Source: Acetobacteraceae bacterium (GTDB lineage: Bacteria > Pseudomonadota > Alphaproteobacteria > Acetobacterales > Acetobacteraceae). Taken from it: 64,000 nucleotides of DNA. The translations under genes were made by a program, and so were the position numbers. The stretch is taken from NCBI GenBank assembly GCA_027451405.1, contig DAIDJM010000028.1, positions 1 through 64,000 of the forward strand, read 5' to 3'. The notes beneath the pieces are model-generated. The model saw only the letters and a list, made by a program, of their open reading frames with translations. It was not told the DNA's origin and did not search any database. Positions 47,530 to 55,219 of this stretch are shown one piece after another (the first letter of the stretch is position 1; every line of letters starts with the position of its first letter).

Positions 47530-50412
47530 CTATCGCGCCGCCTGCTGCGCCAGCTCCTTACGCACGGCGGCGTTCACCCGCATACCCAGCCGTGAGTAAA
47601 GCGTTGCAAGCTCGGCGACGCTGACCACGCCGAGCGTCTGCTTCATGAACTGACAAGCGTAAGCCTTGCGCTCCTTGTCCTGATCGATCGGCTCGCCTTC
47701 AACCAGCGGCTCCATCGTGATCAGGCCTTTGCGTGCGCCGATCAGCTCCTTCTTGATCCTCGGCTGAAGCGCGAGGTGCTGCTGGACCTCCCGGCCGAGC
47801 TCGCTCGTCTCGGCCACGCATTTGAGCGCCTTGTCCTTCTGCAGCAGCACGAGCGCCTCGAGCAGCCGGTCGAGATATTTCGACGACTGAATGATCGCCT
47901 TGCCGGGCTCGCTCTCGCCGTAATGGGCAAGGTCCTTGAGGAAGTCGCCTAGCTGCTCGTTGAACGATTGCAAAACCTCCGCGGGAGACATGGCCTCGCG
48001 CCGCTCGCGGCGTTTGGCGTCGATCAGCTGCTGACCTTGGCGTTTGGCCTCCTCGTTCTTTTCATAAAGCGCGCTCCACGCTTCCTTGATCATCGCGTCG
48101 CGCTGGTCCGCGTCGGCCGTTTCCCACTCGTGCTGACGCGCGCTCCCCTCGCCTCCGACATAGTATTTCTTCGCTTCCTCGGTCTTCACGTCGGGCGCGA
48201 CCGCCTGATCGGCTTCCACCACCGCCTTGAATGGTCCGGAGCTCTGATAGGCCTCGTTGGCAAAATACATCGCCATCGCCTTCTGGCGCGACAAATCGGC
48301 GAGCAGCTCGGCTGACTTGCCGGACAGCGCCCGCTTCGCCTCGCCGCTTGCATCCTTCAGCGCCGCCAGCTTCTGCCGGAACTCCCGGTCACCCACGGAC
48401 GGCACCAGGTACGGATCGAGATTGAAGCCGTGCAGCTTGGTCTGCAGAACCTCGATCTTCTTCTGGAGCTCGGCAGGATCGTCATGGGAATCGAGCGCAT
48501 CGATCTCGTCCCGCAGCTTGTTGAGGTCGAGCACCGACTGCTCGGCCTTGCGCAGATTGCCGATCTGATCGACATAGATGCCGTTGGTCGCTTGCAGGTT
48601 GAGGTCGCCCAGATGCTCGAGCCCGCGGGCGAGGCGCTCCATCTCGGCCGCGCCCTCGGCCAGCTGTGCGCCCGTATAGTTTCGGCTCTTCCTGTCCCAC
48701 GCTTCGAGTAACGCCTTCGCCTCGGCGCGCTGCTGCCGCACGTCCTCGGGCAGCGCCTTCACGTCGACCTTCTCGGCGAGCTGCGCCCGGACCTTGTCGA
48801 TGATCACGGTCAGCGAAATGCGGTAATTGTCGTCGGCCTCGTCGAACTGCTTCTGAATTTCACGGCGCTGACCCTCGTCGCTGTAGCTCTCGAGCGTATT
48901 GAGCCGGTAGGTCTGATAATCGGACGGGCTCATGTAACGGCGCAGCTTCATCAGCGCGCCGACATCCATGGCCGCGTCCACGCCGGCGAGCGCCTCCCTC
49001 TCCTCCGGCGTCGCCTCCGGCCGCGCTTCCAGCTTCGGGGTCATCGGCGGCGCGGCCGCGTACAGATTCGTGTCGAACAATGTACCCGTTTCGACCCCGT
49101 ACTTGCCCCGCCAATCGGCGTTGAACATCCGCACCATCTCGTAGTCGAAAACGATCTGGCCGCCCGGCTTCTGCCCGTGCTTGTTGATGCTGATGTCGTA
49201 ATCCGAGGTGGGATCGTCGCTGCCCACCGAAACCCAGCCATTCTCCGGCCCCTTGACCACGCCAAGCGGGCCCAGTTTGGCTTTCAGCCACGCATCGACC
49301 ACTTTCTTGCGCCAGTTGGCGAGCGACTTCATGATCTGCGGCTGCGTAGCGTAGAGCTTCTTCGCCTCGACCCAGCTCTTATTGCACTGGCCCGGCCCGC
49401 TGCCGATCAGCAGCGCTTCCGCCTCCGTATCGTTCAATGACGGCACCACGGCGCCGGAACTCGTCTGCGTCGCACCGATCTTGCTTTTAAGCTCCGGCAG
49501 GAACTGCTCGATCGCATCGCGGATCGTGCCACAGCTTTGCGTCCAACGGACGATCTGCCGTTCCAGCGCGGAAGTGTCGCCGAGCCAGCTCGCCGCTTCC
49601 CGGACCTGCGCGCCCCAGTCGCCGAGTTCCTGCATCTGATCGGCAAGCACATCGGACGCTTCGCGGTAATAGCGCGACTTAACCGAAGCCCGGTCCTCGC
49701 CCGCGAGCGGCGTCACGTCCCGGGCTTTCCGCTTGTACGATTCCGCCCACTCCGCGGCCTCAGCGGCCACGGCCGTGAGCTTGCCGAGCATGCCTGCCTT
49801 GGCTGTGGTCTCGATCTGGTCCAGCGCGTCGCGGAGCTCCGTGACCCGGCCGCCAACCGACGCGAATTCCGGCCTGACCGGTGTGCGCCTGGACTTCTTT
49901 TCGATTTCGGCGAGCTCGCCGCGGCAGAAATCAAGCCGTCCCTTGATCTCCATCGGCTTGACCATCTTCGGCAGCACGCTGACGATTTCTGACGCGGTGC
50001 GTTCGATGAACTGGAACATCCGGCGGTCGCTCGCGACCCTTTCGCGATACTCTGCACCTTCCTTGCGCAGCACCTCCAGATCGAGCTTCAGGCTGGGATC
50101 CGTTCCGAGCTCCTGCGCCGCGTCCCGGCCGATCGTTTCGACCTCACGCAGGAACTGATTGAGGGCATTCTCGGCAGTGGGAATGTCGAGCTTGTCCCAT
50201 TTCGCCTCCAGCGTCGGCCAGGCCAGCCGCAGCTCGTCCACCTTCTGCCGTATGGGGCCGCCCTTGCCGCGGATCTCCTCCAGCCGGCTCTTGCCGGATT
50301 GCAGCGCCTGTCCGAGCCCGGCAAGCTCGCCTTCCGTCCCCCCGTCAGGCTTGCAGGCGAGAAACAAATTCTTGAACGTTTCGATGGCTGCCAGTTCGCC
50401 GCTTTCCGACAT
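47530..50412 (-). CDS. Large coiled-coil protein with nucleotidyltransferase-like motif
   Basis: The family of this 960-residue protein was not recognised. It has no signal peptide or membrane segment; long Lys/Glu/Ala-rich helical stretches cover about 1-330 and 510-950. The centre (residues 390-450) contains VSVGSDDPTSDYDISI, a GS...DxD arrangement (Gly397-Ser398, Asp404, Asp406) like polymerase-beta-fold nucleotidyltransferases, with an unusually short GS-to-Asp spacing. A strand-like TLFDTNLY with Asp447 could give the third acid. This reading is inference. CAGGAG precedes the ATG by 7 bases. The 162-aa gene lies immediately upstream on the same strand. It could be a large effector or toxin-type enzyme. 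Confidence 0.75.
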   Translation of the reverse strand: MSESGELAAIETFKNLFLACKPDGGTEGELAGLGQALQSGKSRLEEIRGKGGPIRQKVDELRLAWPTLEAKWDKLDIPTAENALNQFLREVETIGRDAAQELGTDPSLKLDLEVLRKEGAEYRERVASDRRMFQFIERTASEIVSVLPKMVKPMEIKGRLDFCRGELAEIEKKSRRTPVRPEFASVGGRVTELRDALDQIETTAKAGMLGKLTAVAAEAAEWAESYKRKARDVTPLAGEDRASVKSRYYREASDVLADQMQELGDWGAQVREAASWLGDTSALERQIVRWTQSCGTIRDAIEQFLPELKSKIGATQTSSGAVVPSLNDTEAEALLIGSGPGQCNKSWVEAKKLYATQPQIMKSLANWRKKVVDAWLKAKLGPLGVVKGPENGWVSVGSDDPTSDYDISINKHGQKPGGQIVFDYEMVRMFNADWRGKYGVETGTLFDTNLYAAAPPMTPKLEARPEATPEEREALAGVDAAMDVGALMKLRRYMSPSDYQTYRLNTLESYSDEGQRREIQKQFDEADDNYRISLTVIIDKVRAQLAEKVDVKALPEDVRQQRAEAKALLEAWDRKSRNYTGAQLAEGAAEMERLARGLEHLGDLNLQATNGIYVDQIGNLRKAEQSVLDLNKLRDEIDALDSHDDPAELQKKIEVLQTKLHGFNLDPYLVPSVGDREFRQKLAALKDASGEAKRALSGKSAELLADLSRQKAMAMYFANEAYQSSGPFKAVVEADQAVAPDVKTEEAKKYYVGGEGSARQHEWETADADQRDAMIKEAWSALYEKNEEAKRQGQQLIDAKRRERREAMSPAEVLQSFNEQLGDFLKDLAHYGESEPGKAIIQSSKYLDRLLEALVLLQKDKALKCVAETSELGREVQQHLALQPRIKKELIGARKGLITMEPLVEGEPIDQDKERKAYACQFMKQTLGVVSVAELATLYSRLGMRVNAAVRKELAQQAAR

Positions 50413-50433
50413 GCCGCGCTCCTGAGTCCGGTG

Positions 50434-50922
50434 TTACGGTGCGGCAAGGCGCAGCGTGTCGTTCAGCGATTTCAGCGCCAGCCCGAGCGTGCTGCGGATG
50501 CTGACCTTGACACCGAACGGATTGGCATCGCAGCCGAGCACCTGTGGGTTGGTGGCAATGTGCTGGGCGAACGCGGCGACCGCCTGCTGGGCTTTCGCAG
50601 CCGCGGCCGGCAGCTTGTCCGGCGGCGCGGCCGTGACATCCATGCACGCTGCCATCAGCGGCGTTTTGTGGTTCCCAGTGACGGCCGGCAGACCCATCTC
50701 CGCGATCCGCACGAGCCACGGGTCCTTGGTGCTGCGGCAAGCCGCGCCGAGCGCCGCCATTTGCTGGTCAACGTCCTCGATCGCCTCCCGCCAAGCGGCC
50801 AGGCTCTGCTGCCACTCGCGCCTGAAATCACCCGCTGTGGGCGTTCTGGCGCCATCGCCCAGTTTGACGCCCAGCACGCGCTGGACCCATGCCGTTTGCG
50901 CAATTTGCAGCACCTCGGACAT
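50434..50922 (-). CDS. Hypothetical 162-residue partner protein
   Basis: The 162-residue protein (MSEVLQIAQTAWVQRVLGVKL to NDTLRLAAP) has no known function to me. Notable segments are DPWLVRIAEMGLPAVTGNHKTPLMAAC and NPFGVKVSIRSTLGLALKSL, which look like a compact helical domain. There is no signal peptide. It is 21 bases upstream of the nucleotidyltransferase-like gene on the same strand and is almost surely co-transcribed. It may be a chaperone, adaptor or neutralising partner for the larger protein (inference only). The ATG at 50922 follows a GGGGGG run. Confidence 0.72.
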   Translation of the reverse strand: MSEVLQIAQTAWVQRVLGVKLGDGARTPTAGDFRREWQQSLAAWREAIEDVDQQMAALGAACRSTKDPWLVRIAEMGLPAVTGNHKTPLMAACMDVTAAPPDKLPAAAAKAQQAVAAFAQHIATNPQVLGCDANPFGVKVSIRSTLGLALKSLNDTLRLAAP

Positions 50923-51096
50923 CGCCGCCCCCCGGCCGTCTAGTTCCGTGCCGTAGCATAACCTGGCGTAGTTCCGGCGCGAGCGCCACGTCAAACGACG
51001 TCATCCCGAGGCCGGCCACGGGCGCGAACTTGCTTGATGCTTCAAGCAATATCAATCGGCCACTGGCTGGCGCGCTGGATTCGTATCCGCGCGCCC

Positions 51097-51116
51097 AGCC
51101 CCCTGCCCGCCGGAGA
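51097..51116 (-). repeat. R-type repeat remnant before pdeM
   Basis: AGCCCCCTGCCCGCCGGAGA is the GCCTCCGGCGGGCAGGGGGCT end of the R family in inverted orientation with one change. It marks the right flank of the two-gene module. Confidence 0.6.
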
Positions 51117-51138
51117 GAATCTCTGGCATCACCGCCCC

Positions 51139-51813
51139 GTGTCCCTCGCCCCCATCCACCTCGCCGGCACACGCTTCCTGCTCGACCCCGCCGGCGCCCT
51201 GCTCTGCCCCGAAGCCGGCCTTCTCGCGGTCGCCGACCTCCATCTCGAAAAAGGCAGCGCCTGCGCCCATCGCGGCCAGCTCGTCCCCCCCTACGACAGC
51301 CACGTCACCCTCGACCGGCTCGCCGCCCTGCTGCGCCGCCATCAGCCCAAAACCCTGCTCGCGGTCGGCGACAGTTTCCACGACAACGCCGCCCCCGCGC
51401 GCCTCTCGCGCGCCGACGCCGCCCGCCTCCATGCGCTCACGCAACAAACCCGCTTCGTCTGGATCGGCGGCAACCACGACCCCGCGCCCGCCTCGCTCCC
51501 CGGCGACATCGTCCCCGAATACCGGCTCGGCCCGATCGTCTTCCGCCACCAGAGCGAAGCCACGCGCGAGCCCGAAATCTCGGGCCACTACCACCCGAAA
51601 GCGCGCGTCGCGACGCGCGCCGGCACGATCGCCCGCCCCTGCTTCGTCGCCGACCACCAGCGCGTCCTGCTCCCCGCGTTCGGGGCCTACACCGGCGGCC
51701 TCGACGTGCAGAATCCGGCGATCGCCCGCCTCTTCCCGCGCGGCGGCCGCGCCTTCCTGCTCGGCCGCGACCGCCTCTTCAGTTTCGGCCTCACCGAGCT
51801 CCGCTCGGGCTGA
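51139..51813 (+). CDS. pdeM: PdeM-like metallophosphoesterase
   Basis: The 224-residue calcineurin-like phosphoesterase has the metal-binding motifs VADLHLEKG, VGDSFHD, IGGNHDP and GHYHP. It resembles PdeM, the ligase-associated DNA-damage-response endonuclease usually coded near an ATP-dependent ligase, a DEXH helicase and an exonuclease. Those partners are absent here. The start is GTG 51139 (first conserved residues SLAPIHLAGTRFLLDP) with no clear Shine-Dalgarno; an ATG at 51034 is the longer option. Confidence 0.85.
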   Translation: MSLAPIHLAGTRFLLDPAGALLCPEAGLLAVADLHLEKGSACAHRGQLVPPYDSHVTLDRLAALLRRHQPKTLLAVGDSFHDNAAPARLSRADAARLHALTQQTRFVWIGGNHDPAPASLPGDIVPEYRLGPIVFRHQSEATREPEISGHYHPKARVATRAGTIARPCFVADHQRVLLPAFGAYTGGLDVQNPAIARLFPRGGRAFLLGRDRLFSFGLTELRSG

Positions 51814-51824
51814 AGGAGGAAGAG

Positions 51825-51978
51825 GTTCTTTTTTGAAAAAAAGAACCAAAAAACTTGTCGCTCTTTGAACGCGGCTTCGGCAGCCACGTTCAGATGCGAC
51901 TCGCATCGGAATGTCGTTCCAGCCACACGGCGCAAACGATCGAAAGTCTTTTTGCTTCTTTTTCTTCAGAAAAAGAAG
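51825..51978 (-). repeat. E-type dispersed element copy 5
   Basis: Inverted orientation. GTTCTTTTTT/AAAAAAGAAC hairpin 51825-51846; core GATGCGACTCGCATC at 51893-51907; AAAGTCTTTTTG then the CTTCTTTTTC/GAAAAAGAAG hairpin 51955-51978. It lies between convergent pdeM and the DUF2272 gene. Confidence 0.82.
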
Positions 51979-51988
51979 CATCTTCGAC

Positions 51989-52810
51989 TCAAGCCTCGTA
52001 CAGCACCTGCAGCACCACGAACCAAGGATACCGCGTATCCACCGGCACCCCGTCCGGCCCCGCCAGCATCCCCGAAGCCGTCACCGGCACATGCTTCTCG
52101 GTCACCGCATCGTCCACGTTGCCGCCGAGCACGGTGAGCTGCCCCGGCCGCACCTCCACCACGATGTCGCAATGCGCCGGAAACGACCCCGCCGTCGGCA
52201 AGTCGGCGAACTTGATCTTCTCCGACCCGTCGCGACCGGTGCAGATCAAATCGCCCGCCACCGGCGCATAGCTCTGCGGCGCGTAGGCGCGCAGGCCCGG
52301 CGCCGCCCCCGCGGCCGCCAGATTGATATAGGTCGCGTGATTGACCGCATACGGAAACTTGTCCCGCGCCCCGGCAATCCGCATCACGTAAGAAATAAAC
52401 GTCGCCGACCAGGCGTAGAATCCATCCTGCCGCGCATCGAAGATCTGGCCGTTCTCGTCATGCATCCCGGTCCAGGGACTTTCCTTCTCCCCCGGATCGA
52501 GCCCTTCCCAGAAATACTCGCCCACCCGCTGCCAAAGCCCCTCCTGCCGCTCGGGCTTGTCCTCGGGCGCCGGCTCCGGCCGCGTGTTCGGCGGGTCGTC
52601 ATCGACCGGGGAGCGGAACAGACGCCATTCCCGCTCCGCAATGGCCACCGCCGCCGCGCGCGAGAACGGTTCCCACCCCAGATTGGCGAATGGCGGCACG
52701 TGATCGTCGATGACCGCCGCCGGACGCGGCCGCGGGGTGCCCGGCGCCGGCCGCGCCGTCACCGCCGGCCGTGGCCCGGCGCAGCCCGCGAGGCAAGCCG
52801 CAAGCCCCAA
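51989..52810 (-). CDS. DUF2272 lipoprotein, CHAP/NlpC-like
   Basis: The DUF2272 domain (FYAWSATFISYVMRIAG, VAGDLICTGRDGSEKI, HCDIVVEV, VLGGNVDDAVTEKHVP) has the layout of CHAP/NlpC-P60 amidases, but with Ser where the catalytic Cys would be. A lipobox LAGC gives a lipoprotein. The TTG start at 52810 leaves only nine residues before the Cys. Reading upstream from CTG 52840, which overlaps the preceding stop (CTGA), gives a proper signal (LIRARTVLGGLGLAACLAGC), so the true start may be that CTG. It is third in a three-gene envelope cluster. Confidence 0.78.
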   Translation of the reverse strand: MGLAACLAGCAGPRPAVTARPAPGTPRPRPAAVIDDHVPPFANLGWEPFSRAAAVAIAEREWRLFRSPVDDDPPNTRPEPAPEDKPERQEGLWQRVGEYFWEGLDPGEKESPWTGMHDENGQIFDARQDGFYAWSATFISYVMRIAGARDKFPYAVNHATYINLAAAGAAPGLRAYAPQSYAPVAGDLICTGRDGSEKIKFADLPTAGSFPAHCDIVVEVRPGQLTVLGGNVDDAVTEKHVPVTASGMLAGPDGVPVDTRYPWFVVLQVLYEA

Positions 52811-52836
52811 ACCCCCCAGAACGGTTCGCGCACGTA

Positions 52837-53664
52837 TCAGCAGGCGGGCTTCCGCGCTTTCGGCTCATAGCCGGTCAGGCCTGGCACTCCGTATCCGGGC
52901 ACTTCGAGATTCTCAAGATCCTCGGGTCCCGGCTCGGTCCCCATCCAGGTCTTCGCCAGTTTCGCCACCGTCCCGTCCCGCTTCAGACAGACGAGCGCAT
53001 CCTCGACCGCATCGCGCAGATCCGCATCCGCCGGCCGGAACGCCGCCCCATCCTCGGATTTCGTCTCCGGCAAGTCGATCGAGGGCACGATCCCGCCGCC
53101 ATGCGAGGCCGCATAGGCGAGCGCGATATCGTCGGTCAGGCTCGCATCCGCAGCCCCCTGCCGCACGGCCGCGAACACCGCCTCCTGCGTCGGATAGGTC
53201 GTCGCGGCGAAGCCGAGCTTGCCGGAATGTTGCGCGGCCCAGACGGCGTAATCGGTGCCCTCCTGCACCGCGAGCCGCCCGCCGCGCAGGCCTTCGGGCC
53301 CCTCGAGCACGAGCCCCGGCCGCACGCCGAACCGATAGACCGTGCCGACATACCCTTCGGTGAACAGCCACTCCGCCGAGCGTTCGGGTGTCGCCGGAAT
53401 CGGCCCCGCGAGAAAATCGAGTCGTTCATCGGCGAGATCCTGCGCGAGCACGCTCATCGGCGCGCGCGTGAATTCGATCCCCCGATGCAGCCGGGCGGCG
53501 ATCGCCTGAAACAGCGCCACCGTGAAACCGGCCGGCGCCTCGCCTTTTGCGGCCGGCATCACGAACGGCGGATCGCTCTCGGCGATTCCGGCGCGGAGCG
53601 CCGGCTCGGCACCGGCGGCGGCGCACAGGAACGACAAACAGAAGCTTATAAGAATGCGGCGCAT
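52837..53664 (-). CDS. SBP_bac_3 periplasmic binding protein
   Basis: The 275-residue exported protein has a signal peptide (MRRILISFCLSFLCAAAGAEP) and a type II solute-binding fold (LRAGIAESDPPFVM, GFTVALFQAIAARL, DFLAGPIPATPERS). It resembles amino-acid-binding subunits, yet no permease or ATPase gene is adjacent. The neighbour is a lytic transglycosylase; the two together equal the two domains of MltF, where the SBP_bac_3 part binds muropeptides or amino acids and regulates the enzyme. Its stop overlaps the possible CTG start of the DUF2272 gene. Confidence 0.85.
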   Translation of the reverse strand: MRRILISFCLSFLCAAAGAEPALRAGIAESDPPFVMPAAKGEAPAGFTVALFQAIAARLHRGIEFTRAPMSVLAQDLADERLDFLAGPIPATPERSAEWLFTEGYVGTVYRFGVRPGLVLEGPEGLRGGRLAVQEGTDYAVWAAQHSGKLGFAATTYPTQEAVFAAVRQGAADASLTDDIALAYAASHGGGIVPSIDLPETKSEDGAAFRPADADLRDAVEDALVCLKRDGTVAKLAKTWMGTEPGPEDLENLEVPGYGVPGLTGYEPKARKPAC

Positions 53665-53718
53665 CGGCGGCCCCCTGGCAGCGTTACACTGCACCCAATC
53701 GCGGCGCCGCGGCCAGTT

Positions 53719-54498
53719 TCAGCGCGGGTGGAACATCGTCGCCAGCCGCACCGGCGCGAGCCGGTAGGACATCAGATCGCGTCCGGTCCCCAGACCCGCG
53801 CCCGCGCCTGCCCCCGGCAGCCGCATCACCCGCGCGAAGCCGCCGCCCGGCAAAGCCGCCATCGCGGCCCGCGGCGCCACAGCGGCGATCGCCCCCGCGC
53901 CCGCGTGCCCCCGATCGCCGCCCGACCCCGCCGGGGCGGCCGCCTCCCCCGGCCGGTCCGGGATCGCCCAGGCCGCCAGCACCTTGCGCTGATAATCCTC
54001 TGCGAGCCCCGGCGTCTGGGAATGATAGGCCGCCGCCGCATGCGGCCAGCTCCCGGTCTGATCGAACAGCGTCTGCAGGAAATGCGCGGCGTAGGCCGCG
54101 TTCGCCGCCGGATCGAACGCCTGCTCCAAACTCGCGAACGCGCCCGGATGCTGGGCCAGGTTCACCTGCAGGCAGCCGACATCGATCGACCGCACGCCGC
54201 TCTGCTGCAGCGCCCGCACCGCCTCGATCGCCGCCTGCTTGCTCGGAAAGAAGCGCCCCTGCCCGAGCGCATTGACCGTCCAGGGCCAGGGCGCGACACG
54301 CCCCCCGGCATCAGGCCGCCCGGACTCCACCCGTCCGATCGCGAACAGGAACGCGTCCGGAATCCGCGTGCCCAGCTCCGCCGAGGCAATCGCCGCCCGG
54401 CACAGCGACGACGGATCGGCCTGCGCCAGCGCCAGGCGCGGCCCCGCGATCAGCGCGAGCGCCACCCCCGCCCGTCTGCCCCAACGCCGTGCCCGCAT
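53719..54498 (-). CDS. Lytic transglycosylase (SLT-like)
   Basis: The 259-residue exported protein has a signal peptide ending near ALAQA and a lysozyme-like SLT domain. The catalytic Glu is in IGRVESG, followed by PWPWTVNA, DVGCLQVNLAQHP and AAAAYHSQTPGLAEDY. It cleaves peptidoglycan glycan strands with anhydro-muramyl formation. The C-terminal 80 residues are Ala/Gly/Pro-rich and low in complexity. The start at ATG 54498 gives the signal; ORF codons upstream are unconserved. It is first in the cluster with SBP_bac_3 and DUF2272 genes. Confidence 0.86.
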   Translation of the reverse strand: MRARRWGRRAGVALALIAGPRLALAQADPSSLCRAAIASAELGTRIPDAFLFAIGRVESGRPDAGGRVAPWPWTVNALGQGRFFPSKQAAIEAVRALQQSGVRSIDVGCLQVNLAQHPGAFASLEQAFDPAANAAYAAHFLQTLFDQTGSWPHAAAAYHSQTPGLAEDYQRKVLAAWAIPDRPGEAAAPAGSGGDRGHAGAGAIAAVAPRAAMAALPGGGFARVMRLPGAGAGAGLGTGRDLMSYRLAPVRLATMFHPR

Positions 54499-54624
54499 CG
54501 CTTCACTCTCATCCGATCCCCCTACCATCCGGTTAACCCGGCGAGGTTCGGCTCGAACCCGAACTTGTCCCGCCCGTTATCCGGCCAGGCCGGCACGGGC
54601 CCGGCGCTCATCAGGGAGGATCAC

Positions 54625-54765
54625 ATGGCACGTTGGGTGGCGGCTCTCGTCTTGCTGGCCTCGGCAGGCACGATGCTGTCGGCCTGCAACACGGTGGCAG
54701 GCGCCGGCCAGGACGTCTCCTCGGCCGGCCACGCGGTCACCGGTGCGGCCGAAAACGCCAAATAA
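54625..54765 (+). CDS. Entericidin-family small lipoprotein
   Basis: A 46-residue lipoprotein: signal MARWVAALVLLASAGTML, lipobox LSAC with Cys21, and the mature part CNTVAGAGQDVSSAGHAV. That matches entericidin A/B, small outer-envelope lipoproteins often induced by stress. GGGAGG is 6 bases before the ATG. The stop TAA is followed by an A-run and a strong hairpin. Confidence 0.9.
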   Translation: MARWVAALVLLASAGTMLSACNTVAGAGQDVSSAGHAVTGAAENAK

Positions 54766-54773
54766 AAAAAGGA

Positions 54774-54829
54774 CCAGGGGGCGAAGGCCCCCTGGGCCCC
54801 GCCGGGGCCGGCAGGCCCCGGACCCCGTG
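54774..54829 (+). repeat. R-type repeat, locus 6 / terminator hairpin
   Basis: A perfect 9-bp stem CCAGGGGGC-GAAG-GCCCCCTGG (54774-54795) is followed by GGGGCCGGCAGGCCCCGGACCCC. It starts 9 bases after the entericidin stop and likely ends its transcript. Confidence 0.7.
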
Positions 54830-54878
54830 TCGGTTGGCGCCGGTGGATTGAGGCCGGCGCCTCCCGCCACAGGATCGC

Positions 54879-55073
54879 TCAAACCGTGTGCAGCGCCGCC
54901 AGCACCAGAAAGCCCGCGCAAGCCAGCGCCGCGACCAGCATCGGCAGCAGGACGCTCTCCGCGTCCACGTTCCCAAACCTGGCGAACCACTCGGCCGCGG
55001 TTGCGCGGACCTCGCGCGCCGGCGCCCAGTTCGGCGTCGCGTCGAAAGCGGGATTCGGGCAGGGGTCGCTCAT
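54879..55073 (-). CDS. Small hypothetical membrane protein
   Basis: A 64-residue protein with a polar N-terminus (SDPCPNPAFDATPNWAPAREVRATAAEWFARFG) and one C-terminal helix (LLPMLVAALACAGFLVLAAL). AGGAG lies 9 bases before the ATG at 55073, which supports translation. There is no known family; it may be a tail-anchored protein. It sits between entericidin and glgA. Confidence 0.55.
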   Translation of the reverse strand: MSDPCPNPAFDATPNWAPAREVRATAAEWFARFGNVDAESVLLPMLVAALACAGFLVLAALHTV

Positions 55074-55219
55074 ATCCGTGTCTCCTGAAACCCGCGGCGT
55101 GATTGCCGCGACAGGAGAAAACTGCCCCCTCACCCCGGGCCCGGTCGTTGAGCCCGGCGTGAAAAGTTATCAAAGCGTATAAATCCGCCCGATCGAGGGC
55201 GGGTCGGTGAGGCGCCGCC

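Noticed and set aside
51032-51047. GCTTGATGCTTCAAGC palindrome considered as an FNR box
   Set aside because: The half-sites TTGA and TCAA are 4 bases apart instead of 6, so it does not fit TTGAT-N4-ATCAA.
52837-53664. SBP_bac_3 gene considered part of an amino-acid ABC importer
   Set aside because: No permease or ATPase gene is adjacent; both neighbours are cell-wall genes.
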